Assembly (NCBI GenBank): GCA_008802785.1
Contig: VUYT01000023.1
Coordinates: 245,150 to 309,149, forward strand
Direction of reading: 5' to 3'
Length of the DNA: 64,000 nucleotides
Source of the DNA: Symmetrospora coprosmae
Taxonomy: Eukaryota > Basidiomycota > Cystobasidiomycetes > Symmetrosporaceae
The translations under genes and the position numbers were made by a program. Under the pieces are notes generated by a model. That model did no database searches, was not told where the DNA came from, and saw only the letters and a list, made by a program, of their open reading frames with translations. This document shows, piece by piece, positions 23,257-33,282 of the stretch; positions within the stretch are counted from its first letter, which is position 1; each line of letters opens with the position of its first letter.

Positions 23257-23753
23257 TCACTTTGAACTCATCTTGTACTGGGTTGTGTCGAGTATCTTTG
23301 TCTCGCACATGACGCACTTTCCTTCCTTGAATGCGCAGCCTGTTTGCCACCGAGTTCGCAAGGATGGGGATTAGCACCGCACACTTTCCTGGCGACGAGA
23401 GAGAGAGAGAGAGAGAGAGACGCACGCTGACACAGGATGGCACCCGTCTTTGCGACGGTGACCTTGCACACCTTGCACTTTCCAAACTGGTCCGTCTGGG
23501 AAGCTCCTCGTTTCGAGGATCCTACACCCGTCCCGGCTCCTCCTCCAGCTCCCGGCTTGACGGTGCTGCGCGCCCCACTGCTGCTGGGTACGCTCCCACC
23601 GTACTTCTTCTTTGCCTCGAGCAGCTTGTTCCCTCCCACTTTGCGTTCATTGCGCTGGTCCGAGCCTGAGCCGCTCGCCTTCCACACGTCCGTCACGGCC
23701 AGGGAGGTCGTCTTGGTGGCGCGCTCCTTTGCCTCGCACTTTGCGCAGACCAT
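23257..23753 (-). CDS. CRIPT: CRIPT-like cysteine-rich protein, 136 aa
   Basis: Exons 23753-23426 and 23339-23257 give 136 aa. It starts MVCAKCEAKERAT and carries the pairs KCKVC, ILCQRCAF and KCVMCETKIL, the four CxxC knuckles of CRIPT (human about 101 aa). CRIPT was first described as a PDZ-binding protein and is also found in the activated minor spliceosome. The central region is longer than in animals (Ser/Gly/Ala-rich, about 45-85). The C-terminal residues are TQYKMSSK, not the animal PDZ ligand. The 86-nt intron (23340-23425) contains a (CT)12 run right after the donor. The gene is convergent with Miro (163 bp) and divergent from ARP2. Confidence 0.88.
23397..23420. repeat. (GA)12 microsatellite inside the CRIPT intron
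   Basis: Twelve perfect GA units on the + strand, read as CT on the transcribed strand. They begin about 5 nt after the GTGCGT donor of the CRIPT intron. Copy number is likely to vary between strains. Confidence 0.95.
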
Positions 23754-24087
23754 GGGTTGGACTGTGTGATGCTGCGTGTGCTGTGTGCTGTGTGCTGTTT
23801 GTGAGTTGTGAGTGAGTGAGTGAGAGTGAGAGAGAGTGACACCCCTCGACCCGGGCAGGAGGATAGTCCCTCCTCTCCCTCCCGCCAACAACGTCAACCC
23901 ACAGCATAGCAGACAGGCGGGGAGCAGAGCACAGGATACGGTATAGGACAGTGCCCTGGCCAGTCCGCATTCACCCTACGCAGGCTCCACCTCCAACGAC
24001 GAGCCAGGCCAGGCCAAGCGGGGAAGGGGAACGACCGGGCCACTGGCATAGATAGACAGACACACAGACACAGACACACAGCAAGCC
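23754..24087. promoter_or_regulatory. Divergent promoter region CRIPT / ARP2, 334 bp
   Basis: This region holds GTGAG/GAGA-type short repeats at about 23806-23838, just upstream of CRIPT, and a cacagaca-type run at about 24058-24082, just before the ARP2 ATG. No named site recognised. Confidence 0.45.
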
Positions 24088-25793
24088 ATGGCGGACGACA
24101 GACCAATCGTCCTCGACCAGGGGACAGGGTTCACCAAATGCGGGTTCGCCGGGCAGAGTGCGTGCGGCGTGGTCAACCGCCTCGGATCAATGAACCGGGG
24201 GTGGGGTGAGGCGCCTCTTGACTGACACTGACATGGCTACCACGCAACAGACTTCCCCGAACACACGTTCCAGTCCATCGTCGGGCGGCCCATCCTGCGC
24301 ACAGAGGAGCGCGGGGGCGCCGCAGGAGCGACGGGCCTGCCCACCGACCTGGGCGACATTGTCGTCGGCGACCTCGCCTCGCAGTACCGCACCCTCCTCC
24401 AGATAAGCCAGCCCGTCGAGCACGGCATCATCAAGAACTGGGAAGACATGATGGAGCTCTGGAACTACACCTTCTTCGACAAGCTGAAAACCGACACACG
24501 AGGCAAGAAGATCCTCCTCACAGAGCCGCCCATGAACCCGCTCAAGAACAGGGAACGCATGTGCCAGATCATGTTTGAGAGCTACGGCTTTCAGGGCGTC
24601 TATGTCGCCATTCAGGCCGTTCTCACGCTGTACGCCCAAGGTGGGTCCCCGTCTCGTCTCGTCTCGCACTGGCCCCCGCCGCTCCCTCACGCGGCAGCAG
24701 CACTGACGGGTGGCTGCCCTACGGCTTGACCTTGATGCTCGACTGGGTGCAGGTCTGCAGACGGGGGTCGTCGTCGACTCGGGCGACGGGGTAACGCACA
24801 TTGTCCCCGTGTACGACGGCTTCTCGCTGCCGCACCTCACAAAGCGGCTCGACGTGGCGGGGCGCGACGTGACGCGGTACCTCATCAAGCTCCTCCTCCT
24901 GCGCGGGTACGCCTTCAACCGGACCGCCGACTTTGAGACGGTGCGCCAGATCAAGGAGAAGCTGTGCTACGTCTCGTACGATCTCGAGCTCGACAAGAAG
25001 CTCGCCGAGGAGACGACAGTCCTCGTCGAGAGCTACACTGTGGGTCGCGGCTTTCTCCCTTTCACCCGTCCGCAACCATAGTCTCTTTGCTTCCCGGAAT
25101 CTTTGGCTGACTGCATCGACGAACGGATCGCCATGATGCGACGGATCGGATTTTTGCATCCCGCCCGCAGCTTCCCGACGGGCGCGTCATCAAGGTCGGG
25201 CCGGAGCGGTACGAGGCGTCCGAGTGCCTGTTCCAGCCGCACCTCGTCGACGTCGAGCAGCCGGGGATGGCCGAGATGCTCTTCAACACGGTGCAGGCCG
25301 CGCCCGTGGACGTGCGCTCGGACCTGTACAAGCACGTCGTCCTCTCCGGAGGGTCGAGCATGTACCCGGGCCTCCCGAGCCGCCTCGAGAAGGAGATGAA
25401 GCAGCTCTACCTCACGCGCGTGCTCGGGGGCGACCCTTCTCGTCTGTCGGTGGGTCTGCTCTCTCCCTTATGTGATTGCTGTTTCGCAGACACGGATCGC
25501 CAAACTGACGGTGCTTCTATCTGCATGCGCGACTCCAGAAATTCAAGGTAGGCATTGACGCCCACCCGACGAGGCGGAACATGGTCTTCAACGGCGGTGC
25601 AGTCCTCGCGGAGGTCATGGCGTCCAATGACGCGTACTGGGTCACAAAGGCCGAGTGGTGGGTCCTGGCTTCTTGCGGGCTCCATTCTTGTGTTTTGATG
25701 TCGCTGACTTACCTGTCTGTCCTTGTTTTCGCTGCCTGTAGGGACGAGCAGGGCGTGCGCGCCCTTGACAAGCTCGCACCGAGGACCGCCTAG
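24088..25793 (+). CDS. arp2: Actin-related protein 2 (Arp2/3 complex), 398 aa
   Basis: Six exons (24088-24157, 24251-24640, 24753-25039, 25171-25449, 25539-25657, 25742-25793) give 398 aa, the usual length. Arp2 pairs with Arp3 to seed branched actin filaments at endocytic patches. Family marks: [20 protein letters not shown] at the N-terminus, [46 protein letters not shown] (phosphate-2/nucleotide loop), [20 protein letters not shown], and the C-terminal [16 protein letters not shown] then [14 protein letters not shown]. The last splice joins TG|G as Trp in the conserved E-x-W/Y-E-E-QG context. This gene and the capping protein alpha in the same window act on the same actin patches, but they are 10 kb apart and not obviously linked. 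Confidence 0.97.
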
Positions 25794-26007
25794 GCTGCAG
25801 TGTGACCGAGAGTGTAGCGTAGCCAGAGATGCTGTCCGAGATGAATCCAATGTGCTCTCCTCTGTTCTGTTCTGTTCTGTCCTGTTCTGTGCTTGTGGGC
25901 CTGCCATGACGTCACCGAGGGGTCGCGTCTGGCACCTCTTACTCGCGCACTCCCTCTATACAAGGCAAGGGTCTGCTCCCCACCAACTCCCACAACGCAA
26001 TACCAGC

Positions 26008-27133
26008 ATGTCATCTGGTGCTCCCACCATCAACAACACCGCACTGGGGCCCACACCCCTTGTATCCATACCCAACTGCAGCGCGCATCACCTCCTCGGG
26101 ACCGAGCAGCTTCCGCTCGTCTCGAATGCTCTCCTGTCTCTCCTCCCCGTGAGGAGCAGCGGATCTACTCAGACGCTCGTTCTCGAGCTGGGCGAGTCAC
26201 TAGCCTTCCCGCTCGACGCACAGACGCTGTTCGGTACGCAAAGTGGCAATGGGAGTGTGTATCTATTGCGGCCGCATCTCCACGACGTCGTGGGCGCGCA
26301 GGGCTGGATCCGAATCGAGCTGCCCTCGGCGGTCGAGGACGCCGATTCAGCACTGGGGCAGCTGCGCGACAGGTTCGAGGACGTCCTCGTAGAGCATGGC
26401 TTCCTCATCGCCACGGGCGCGAGGGCGGCAGGAGACGAGATCACAAGTTCCATGCAAGAAGGCGCTGCAGACGTCAAAGCGGCCCTCGAGGAGCGCGCCG
26501 AGAGGTGTGTCTTTACTGCCTTGTTATCACCGAAGCCGGACCTCTAGGACTAGGGTGAAGCTGATCTACCAAGCTCGGCTTATCCACAGCTACAAGTCGA
26601 GCCACGCACCCACAGACACCCCTGCCTCATTCTCGCGCAACACGCACGCGCGCCTCGAAAAGACCAGCAGCGTCGCGGGGACGGCCGCGTCGTACGCGAC
26701 GTCCGCGGCGAATGCGATTGGCGGGCTATCGCACGGCGTGGGCGCGTCGCTCGCGAGCGCGTTGGGCGTCGGTCAGGTGGCGGAAGCGGACAAGGGGGCC
26801 GCTCGGAAAGGGCTGGAGGACGCCGGGTACGCGGTGCAGGACGCGAGCACGGCTGTCGGGGACACGCTCGCGAGCGTGAGCAGCGCAGCGGGTCATGCGG
26901 TGCGCGGGGTGCTCGAGCACGACAAGGGCAAAGAGACGGCGGACCTTGCGGGGCATGCGGGAAGCGCGGCGGGCAGCGTCGCGTCCGTCGCTGGGAGCGG
27001 ACTCATGGCTACCAGCGCGGCGTTTCATGGGACGGAGGCTGCGAGAGGCGTGGCGGAGGTTGACCTCGCGGCAGGCGAGGTACCCCATCCTGAGACAGTC
27101 AGAACGGAGGAGGTGATTGACCTGCAGAAGTAA
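26008..27133 (+). CDS. Senescence/spartin-type domain protein, 346 aa
   Basis: Exons 26008-26504 and 26590-27133 give 346 aa. The N-terminal part (about 20-140) is a compact domain with HLLGTEQLPLVSNALL and VYLLRPHLHDVVGAQGWIRI. The C-terminal part is the senescence-type domain: FSRNTHARLEKTSSVAGTAA, then Ala/Gly-rich amphipathic helices (ATSAANAIGGLSHGVGASLA). Spartin and plant senescence proteins of this family bind lipid droplets, and members are common in basidiomycetes. The lipid-droplet link here is by family only. The ATG at 26008 follows taccagc. The gene is convergent with TBCB (97 bp). Confidence 0.8.
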
Positions 27134-27230
27134 GCCAGCTCATGTTAGTCGTTCGGGATTCAAGCATAACTAGATGCGGCCGCATAGAGCCAGCCTGCGG
27201 CCTGTAGCATTGTAAACAGGCGATATGGCA

Positions 27231-28380
27231 CTACAAACCGAGTTCGTCGTCCGTGTCCAAGCCGTCGTCCTCGTCTTCCGGCACCCATTCCCCAACCTCG
27301 CACCGCTCCGCTTTGACAAAACCGCCATAATTCATCCTGCACGAAAAGTACCTCTCACCGTTGACCGATCCGTCGTTTTTACCCACAGGCTCGTCGTACT
27401 CGACACCCACCCAATTTTCCGAGCTGTTGCCGAACTTTGTCGGGCCGAGGTAGCGGATCGTGCCGCGTCGCACGTACGCCTCCTCCGGATCTGGTGGTGG
27501 TGCTTGGGCAGCGGACGGAGGCTGGCGTTGAGGCAGGGTCATGGCGGCGAAGGTGCCTGGGAAGGGCGAGGAGGACGAGGCTGACTGAGGCGGCAGGGAG
27601 ACCTTTACGCGTGCGCCAAGGACGAACTCTGGTGGAAAGGAAGGGGCAGTAGTTGTGCTGTCAGAAGGAGGGGCGGCGGCGAACCGTCCGATCTTGTTGC
27701 GCTCCTTGTACGCCTTGACTGTGTCGGCGCGCTGCTCGTACTCCTCCCGGGTGAGCTCGAATTTCTGCACATGAGGGTTCTCGACGAACGTCTCTAGGTT
27801 GGACGATGTGGTCGCGTCGCTTGACGAGACCTGGGAGTCGCGGGCGAGATTGCAAGGCGCATCAATTGATTGTGGCGAGGGTGATGCGACTGCTCGTTGG
27901 ATCCGAGGTGCGGCGCTCGCCTCACCTTGATGACGTAGCCGTCCTCCGTGACGCCGTAGTCGAGAAGCGTGCGAGCATCGTCGTCTAGAGCTGCAATTGT
28001 CTTGCCCGTGTCGTGCTGGGCGTACGACGAGACTGTCCCTGACCCGTCATGCAGGGTCAGGAGTTGCGACTGCGCTGGGATCCCGGTGATGCTAGCGAGG
28101 CGGGCCTGAGTGGTGAGTGAGACAGGATGCGAAGGGAAGGAGGGAAGGAGAGGGACTGGAAGAAGCGTAAGCTGCGAGTATCTCTTGCTCAGTATATTCG
28201 GGGAGACGCGCCTCGAGCTCGCCTGACTTTCAACTGGCCCAAGGGCTGTCCCACGTCGAACTGGCTTTCACTGTGCGTCGAGGGCGATACGACGAATACG
28301 CTGACTGTTGACAGTGCAGGCCGAGAATGGTTGCTGCTGCTGCTGCCGCTGAACTGAGCCTGCTGCACGATATTGTCCAT
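27231..28380 (-). CDS. TBCB: Tubulin-folding cofactor B (Ubl plus CAP-Gly), 310 aa
   Basis: Exons 28380-28228, 28105-27926 and 27830-27231 give 310 aa. Cofactor B binds alpha-tubulin after the chaperonin and hands it on with cofactor E. The N-terminal ubiquitin-like domain is split by introns 1 and 2: VSVFVVSPSTHSESQFDVG, QLKARLASITGIPAQSQ and LLDYGVTEDGYVIKV. A linker follows (QKFELTREEYEQRADTVKAY), then the C-terminal CAP-Gly domain: RGTIRYLGPTKFGNSSENWV, GVEYDEPVGKNDGSVNGERY and FSCRMNYGGFVK. The end is acidic (DTDDELGL). About 60 residues of Ser/Pro/Ala-rich sequence separate the linker from the CAP-Gly domain, making it longer than human TBCB (244 aa). The first donor is GTCAGG, weaker than the others. 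Confidence 0.92.
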
Positions 28381-28677
28381 ATCCTGTATGTATGTAGTGG
28401 GTGGAACGGAGGAGAGCGAGGTTGGCTCTTGACGAACCGACACAGCCTAGGGCAATGAGGAGGAGGAGGAGGAGCAGGCCATGAAGGATATCGACACACC
28501 AGGCTGTGGATACGAGTACAACACCACCAGCGTCCTCGTCTGATTGAGCCAGTCGCGGTCGTGGTCGCGGTCGCGGTCGCGTTACCCCGTGACCTGGGCT
28601 GCGAGCTGGACAATCGCGCAAAGCAGCAACGGCCACGACATTAGAGACGCCAGAGGATATCCGACACTGTCGCAGAT
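28381..28677. promoter_or_regulatory. Divergent promoter region TBCB / Clr2-GATA gene, 297 bp, with GGTCGC repeat
   Basis: Start codons diverge here. A run of near-perfect GGTCGC hexamers lies at about 28552-28581. I cannot assign it to a factor. Confidence 0.45.
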
Positions 28678-31600
28678 ATGGCAGGACCCTCACTCAACAG
28701 CCCGCATCCCACCCCGCCGACAGCAGCCCAGATCGCAGCAGCCGTCTCGGCGCGGAAGGAGAGCCGGAACGCACACGCGCACGCACAACCGCAAGCACAG
28801 CCGCCCATCTCCATCGCTTCGAGAGCCTCGTCGTCCAAGGCATCCACATCATCGGCGTCATCCTCGCTCGCATCGCGCGCGCTCATCCGGCCTGGAGTGA
28901 CCTCGCAGCCGGGATCCTCGAGCTCTCGAAAGTCACACCTGGCTTCCCCAGCGCCCGCCTCGCAGCCTGCACAAGCACAAGCGCAAGCACAGCCATCCCA
29001 CGGCATCTTTTCGCGCCTGTTCAGCAAGCCGCCCGCGTCGTCTGCTCCTGCACTACCCTCCACCAGCGCCACGGGCAGACCGACAGAACCGGTGGCCGAC
29101 CCCCGCCAGAGCAGCAGTATAGCCAGTACCAGCTATGCGCCCGCCTCTCTGCCAAACGCATCCCGCACAGCAAAGCTCGGGCATCCCTTCCAGATCAATG
29201 CCCTCGAGCTTGCCGTCGCCCCGACCGAACCCCGTCCAAACCGCCCGACACCCGCACTGCAGTGCGAGCTTCAGCAGGTATACCGCTGCCCTCCGCCCGC
29301 CTTTCCCCTGTTCAGCGTATCGGGCCTGTGCATCACCTTCCACGCCACGGACGCCGAGCGCTCCTTCTGGCCCGCGGCCACGCAGAGCACGACGTACGGG
29401 CCGGTAGACGACGAGACGAGCCGCATCTGGAGGAGGAAGTGCGGGCAGGCCGTCGCGGAGGCCTTCAATCTGGGGGACGTCGAGCAGGAGTGGTACATTG
29501 CGGACTGGCCGGCCAACTACCAGTTTACGAAGCGGTACGAGACGCGCGCAGCGGACGCGCCGCCAGCGGTCGAGCTATGCAGTGAGTGGGGCGACTCGTG
29601 CGGCCCCTACTCCAAGCGTGATGGAATCGATCTGATCTAGCGCACTCATTGCTCGGACACCTCGCAGTGAGCGGGTCGAGCTTCATCGGGCGACGCCGGC
29701 ATTGGAAGACCATCAAGGAATTTGCCAAGCACGTCATCTGGCTGTGCAGGTACGGCGACGACTACAGCGCACGCTGCGAGTGCAAGCACTGCCGCAAGAT
29801 CTACGGATCCCTGCCTGTAGCGGCTGGCGCAAGGGGCCGGCTCGCAGACCTGGGCGGCACGGAGTCCCAGACGCAGACTCCGCTCGGCAGCGACGCCCCA
29901 ATAGGTACCGACACGGGCAACGGCAACAGCACTGGCACTGGAGCAGGCAAGCCGGAAAAGCGCGAGTTTTGCTCGCTTATTTTGCGCAGCTCGAACAATC
30001 CCGCAGTCCCTGCACCTTCAAAGCGGGATCTAGCGAGCGGGAGAGCAGAAGCAGGACGCGATGTCCAAAGTCTAGCAAAGCTCGGCAGCAGGGCTCTAGC
30101 TGGGCAAGCGGGCGCGTCGACGAAGCAGTGCGCATCGTGCGGCACGACGCAGTCGCCAGAGTGGAGACGGGGCGCTGCGGGACCGAAGTCGCTCTGCAAC
30201 GCCTGCGGGATCCGTTACAAGCGGGAGCAAGAGCAGGAACAGCTCAGGGCTGTTCGCACCGAGGCTAGCAAGCCAGCCGCCGGGCAATCGGCCGACCCAT
30301 CTCAGCCGGCTCGCAAAGACGCCCACGCGGCGGAAGGACGTGCCGGACTTCAGAACCCTCTGACATCGGAAGGCCACACCGGGGAGGCGGTCTCAGCAGC
30401 CCGATCCAGCCAGCCGCTTACGAAGGCTCCTAGCGAACAGCCTCCGCCGGCGCCAGTCGGTGGCCCGTTGCAGTCACCGCCTTTCGCGCTCATGGCGCAC
30501 CTGGTCGCACAGGGCGAAGAGGACTTGCCAGATCCGGAGCGCTTTACGCACACCAGCGCAAGCGCGTTCATCCCTTCCGTACCAGCGCCAGCTGACACAC
30601 CTGACGGCTCAGCCTCAGCCGATGCAACGACCCCCGCATCCGCCTTTCGCCCTGCTTTCCCATCCTCTTCCGCCAAAGTCCCGACTGCTCAGAATCTATC
30701 GCCCAAGAAGCCAGGCAGGCCCTTCGGCTCGACTAACGCGGCCATTGCAGCGAGGAAGCTCAAAGAGGCAGCCGAGGCGGATCCGGCCGTTCTGCAGCCC
30801 GCCAGTCCTGGAATTGCGAGGAAACCGAGCAAGAAGAAGGCTGTTCCTACGACTGTGCATGGCGACACGGACGATGATTACGCAGTGGGCTCCCCTGCCA
30901 AGCCAGTCCTGGGCAAGCGCAAGAGGCGGGCTGGTGGGGACAGGGCAGATGGAGATGATGGAGACGGAGACGACGAGGGTGTGTGCGGCGAGGACGGCGA
31001 TCAGGAGCCAGGGGAAGGTGGCCAGCCGCGCCGGTCGACTCGGCCAAAGAAGCAGGTCGACTACGCTAGTCACTACACGGCGAGTGGCATCCCTCTCCCT
31101 GAGTACGACGGCCCGTACGTGCACAAGGAGCGGGCTGAGGATCTCGCTCTGGCTTACACGGCCCCGTTCCGCGTGGGCGAGGTCGTGTGGGTGATTCTGG
31201 AGGAGCCGATCCGGGACACTAAACCCGGCAGCTCGTCTACCATTACGCACTGGCCGGCCACCGTCAAGGAGAGGAACCTGCACGTTGATGGCACGGAAAA
31301 CCGCGGAGGTGCCGTGTTCCGGCTCAAGGTCCAGCACGGCTACGATCACGCCGTCAAGTTCCGCTACGAGCAGACGTACACGTACCAGGTCCTCCTGCTG
31401 GGTACCAACCAGGCCTCGACCGAGTACCGACGCTACCGCCAGGAGAGCCTTCTCCCCTACTCTGCATACATCGCCCCTACCAAAACGCTCGTCACGGAAG
31501 GCCTGCGCGCTCGCCTCGTCAACTTTGACGTCGACCCATACTTTGACACCTTGACAGGCTCGCTTGACAACGCCATTACCGTGTATGCGTTTGCGCTGCA

Positions 31601-32665
31601 GATCGCAAAGCACATGGCCAAATGCTGGTCCGTGTTTGGGCAGTTCCACGACTTGACCAAGCCGCGCCTGCGCCCGCAGCAGAAGCGGCGCCACAAGCCA
31701 GAGGTGTGCAAGCGGCCGCGCAAGAAGGATGTCGCGACGCTGGCTGGGAGGCAGCGCCGACAGAAGAAAATTGACGCGGAGCGCGAAGCAGCGGACAAGA
31801 AGGTGCAGTTCTACCAGGGCCTCTGGCTGGGCGCAGAGAGGATCTGGGCGGGAGAGCTGGTCCGCTTGAGCGCGACTTGGACGAGTGTCATGCTGGACCC
31901 GGTCGACACGAAGGAGGGCGTCAAGGAGGGTGATGCAAAGGCGGTCGAGACGGTGGCGATCAAGCTGCGTGACGGGCTCAAGGGAACGGTTCTGCCTGTG
32001 CCTGGCGGACAGCTGCACCCCGACACTGTTGACAAGCCCGTCATGTTCAGGCTCGCCCACCTCTACCGAAACCCACAGACTCAAACGCTCATGGTGAAAG
32101 GCACCTTTGTCGAGCTTGTCGAAAGGGACGAGAAGGACGTGGAGATGGAGGCAAACAAGGAGCAGCTTGATGCGGACGTCATCGGTGCGATGCCAAAGCA
32201 GGAAGTAAGCAAGCTGCTGCATTGGAGGTATCTGCCGGACGAGGGCAACAAGCGTTATTGGAGGACTTTGCCGGGCTTGCCAGCTAACGAGGACTTTGAG
32301 CTGCCGATGCAAGTGCTTGCAGGGTGGGTGTCTGTGCTGCAGGAGAGCGTTAGGCATGCTAGCTGATCTTTTCCGGGCGTGCAGCCGCTTCTATCGCTTC
32401 CGGTCTGACGAGTATGACGAGCAAGGGTCCATCGTCAAGCGCAACCTAAAGAACTTGCGAGGCAAGGCGACCAGGAAGGTGTCGTGAGTGATTCCTTCCG
32501 CCCGCTAGCTGTCTGCGGCCAACTGAAAAGGCGGCAACTATCTCGGACAGGAGCTATGTCTTTGCCAGTCCCGAAGTGTGGTCCGTCAGCCGTGACATTA
32601 CCGTGAACGACGCGAATACGCAGGCAAACGACGACATGGCGGCCTTCTTCGGTGTGCGTCAGTAG
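28678..32665 (+). CDS. Clr2-type silencing protein with an internal GATA zinc finger, about 1257 aa
   Basis: Exons 28678-29581, 29668-32323, 32385-32483 and 32551-32665 give about 1257 aa. The final exon end is uncertain, since an intron could start at 32651. In fission yeast Clr2 is part of the SHREC silencing complex. Order: a disordered Ser/Ala/Gln-rich N-terminus; a Clr2 N-terminal-like region at about 215-345, ending SGSSFIGRRRHWKTIKEFAK and CECKHC; a GATA finger at about 453-480 (CASCGTTQSPEWRRG, then SLCNACGIRYK, C-x2-C-x18-C-x2-C); an AT-hook-like KPGRPFGS; and the Clr2 core from about 764 (ASHYTASGIPLPEYDGPYVH, FRVGEVVWVILEEP, HWPATVKERN). The C-terminal region runs through RFYRFRSDEYDEQG. 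The GATA finger would supply DNA binding, which fission-yeast Clr2 lacks in this form. Confidence 0.78.
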
Positions 32666-33282
32666 TGGACACAATCGGAGTCTGTGATATCTACGATACT
32701 GCTGTATCACTGCTGTGCCCGCATGTCCACAGAGACCGTGCAGAGGAGCGTTGAGCCTTTCACCGTGCAATCTGCCCGCTATCTCGTCCGCTTCTCGGCC
32801 TGCGTCTCCGCGGGTATTGTTCTTCCTCATTCTCGCTGTCTCTGTCCAGAGAGCCGCATTGCATCGACTGCAGATGAGTACCGTACAGCAGGCATGCCTC
32901 GGCGATATGCAGCGGCGATAAGCTCTGACCGCTCTGCTTACATCAGCTCGTCGCCCAAATTAGCGGCATTCTCGGTCATCAGATCCGGTACGTGAGAAAT
33001 GCCGCGCTCACAGTAGTGCGTCATTGCCCATTCCGCTGGATCTGATGGCGATCGCCTGAGTACGCGGAGAGCAACCTTTTGACAGCGTCGATGGTCAGAG
33101 AGTGACAAAGTCACTCACATAGGTGGAGGCAGCCTCATCGACTTGTTGCAATTGCAGACCCACCTTCCTCCTCGTCCTGCTCCTTCGCTCCTTTCCTCTT
33201 GATTCGACCATCCACATCGAAGCTCCTCCTTTGCGACACACGTCGATCGAGGCACCGACATCCACGGCGCCCGCCAGTCAAG
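32666..33282. other. Intergenic, 617 bp
   Basis: This stretch contains the 3' flank of the Clr2-GATA gene and the promoter of the transporter gene. A 103-codon frame at 32684-32995 has no recognisable features and I do not call it. Further 3' exons of the Clr2-GATA gene cannot be excluded. Confidence 0.35.

Noticed and set aside
30696-32357. Minus-strand open frame of 553 codons
   Set aside because: It is antisense to the Clr2-GATA coding exon, has no recognisable motifs, and reflects GC-rich codon structure of the opposite strand.
32684-32995. 103-codon frame after the Clr2-GATA gene
   Set aside because: No motif and no splice pattern linking it to a neighbour; kept as intergenic, though a missed 3' exon is possible.
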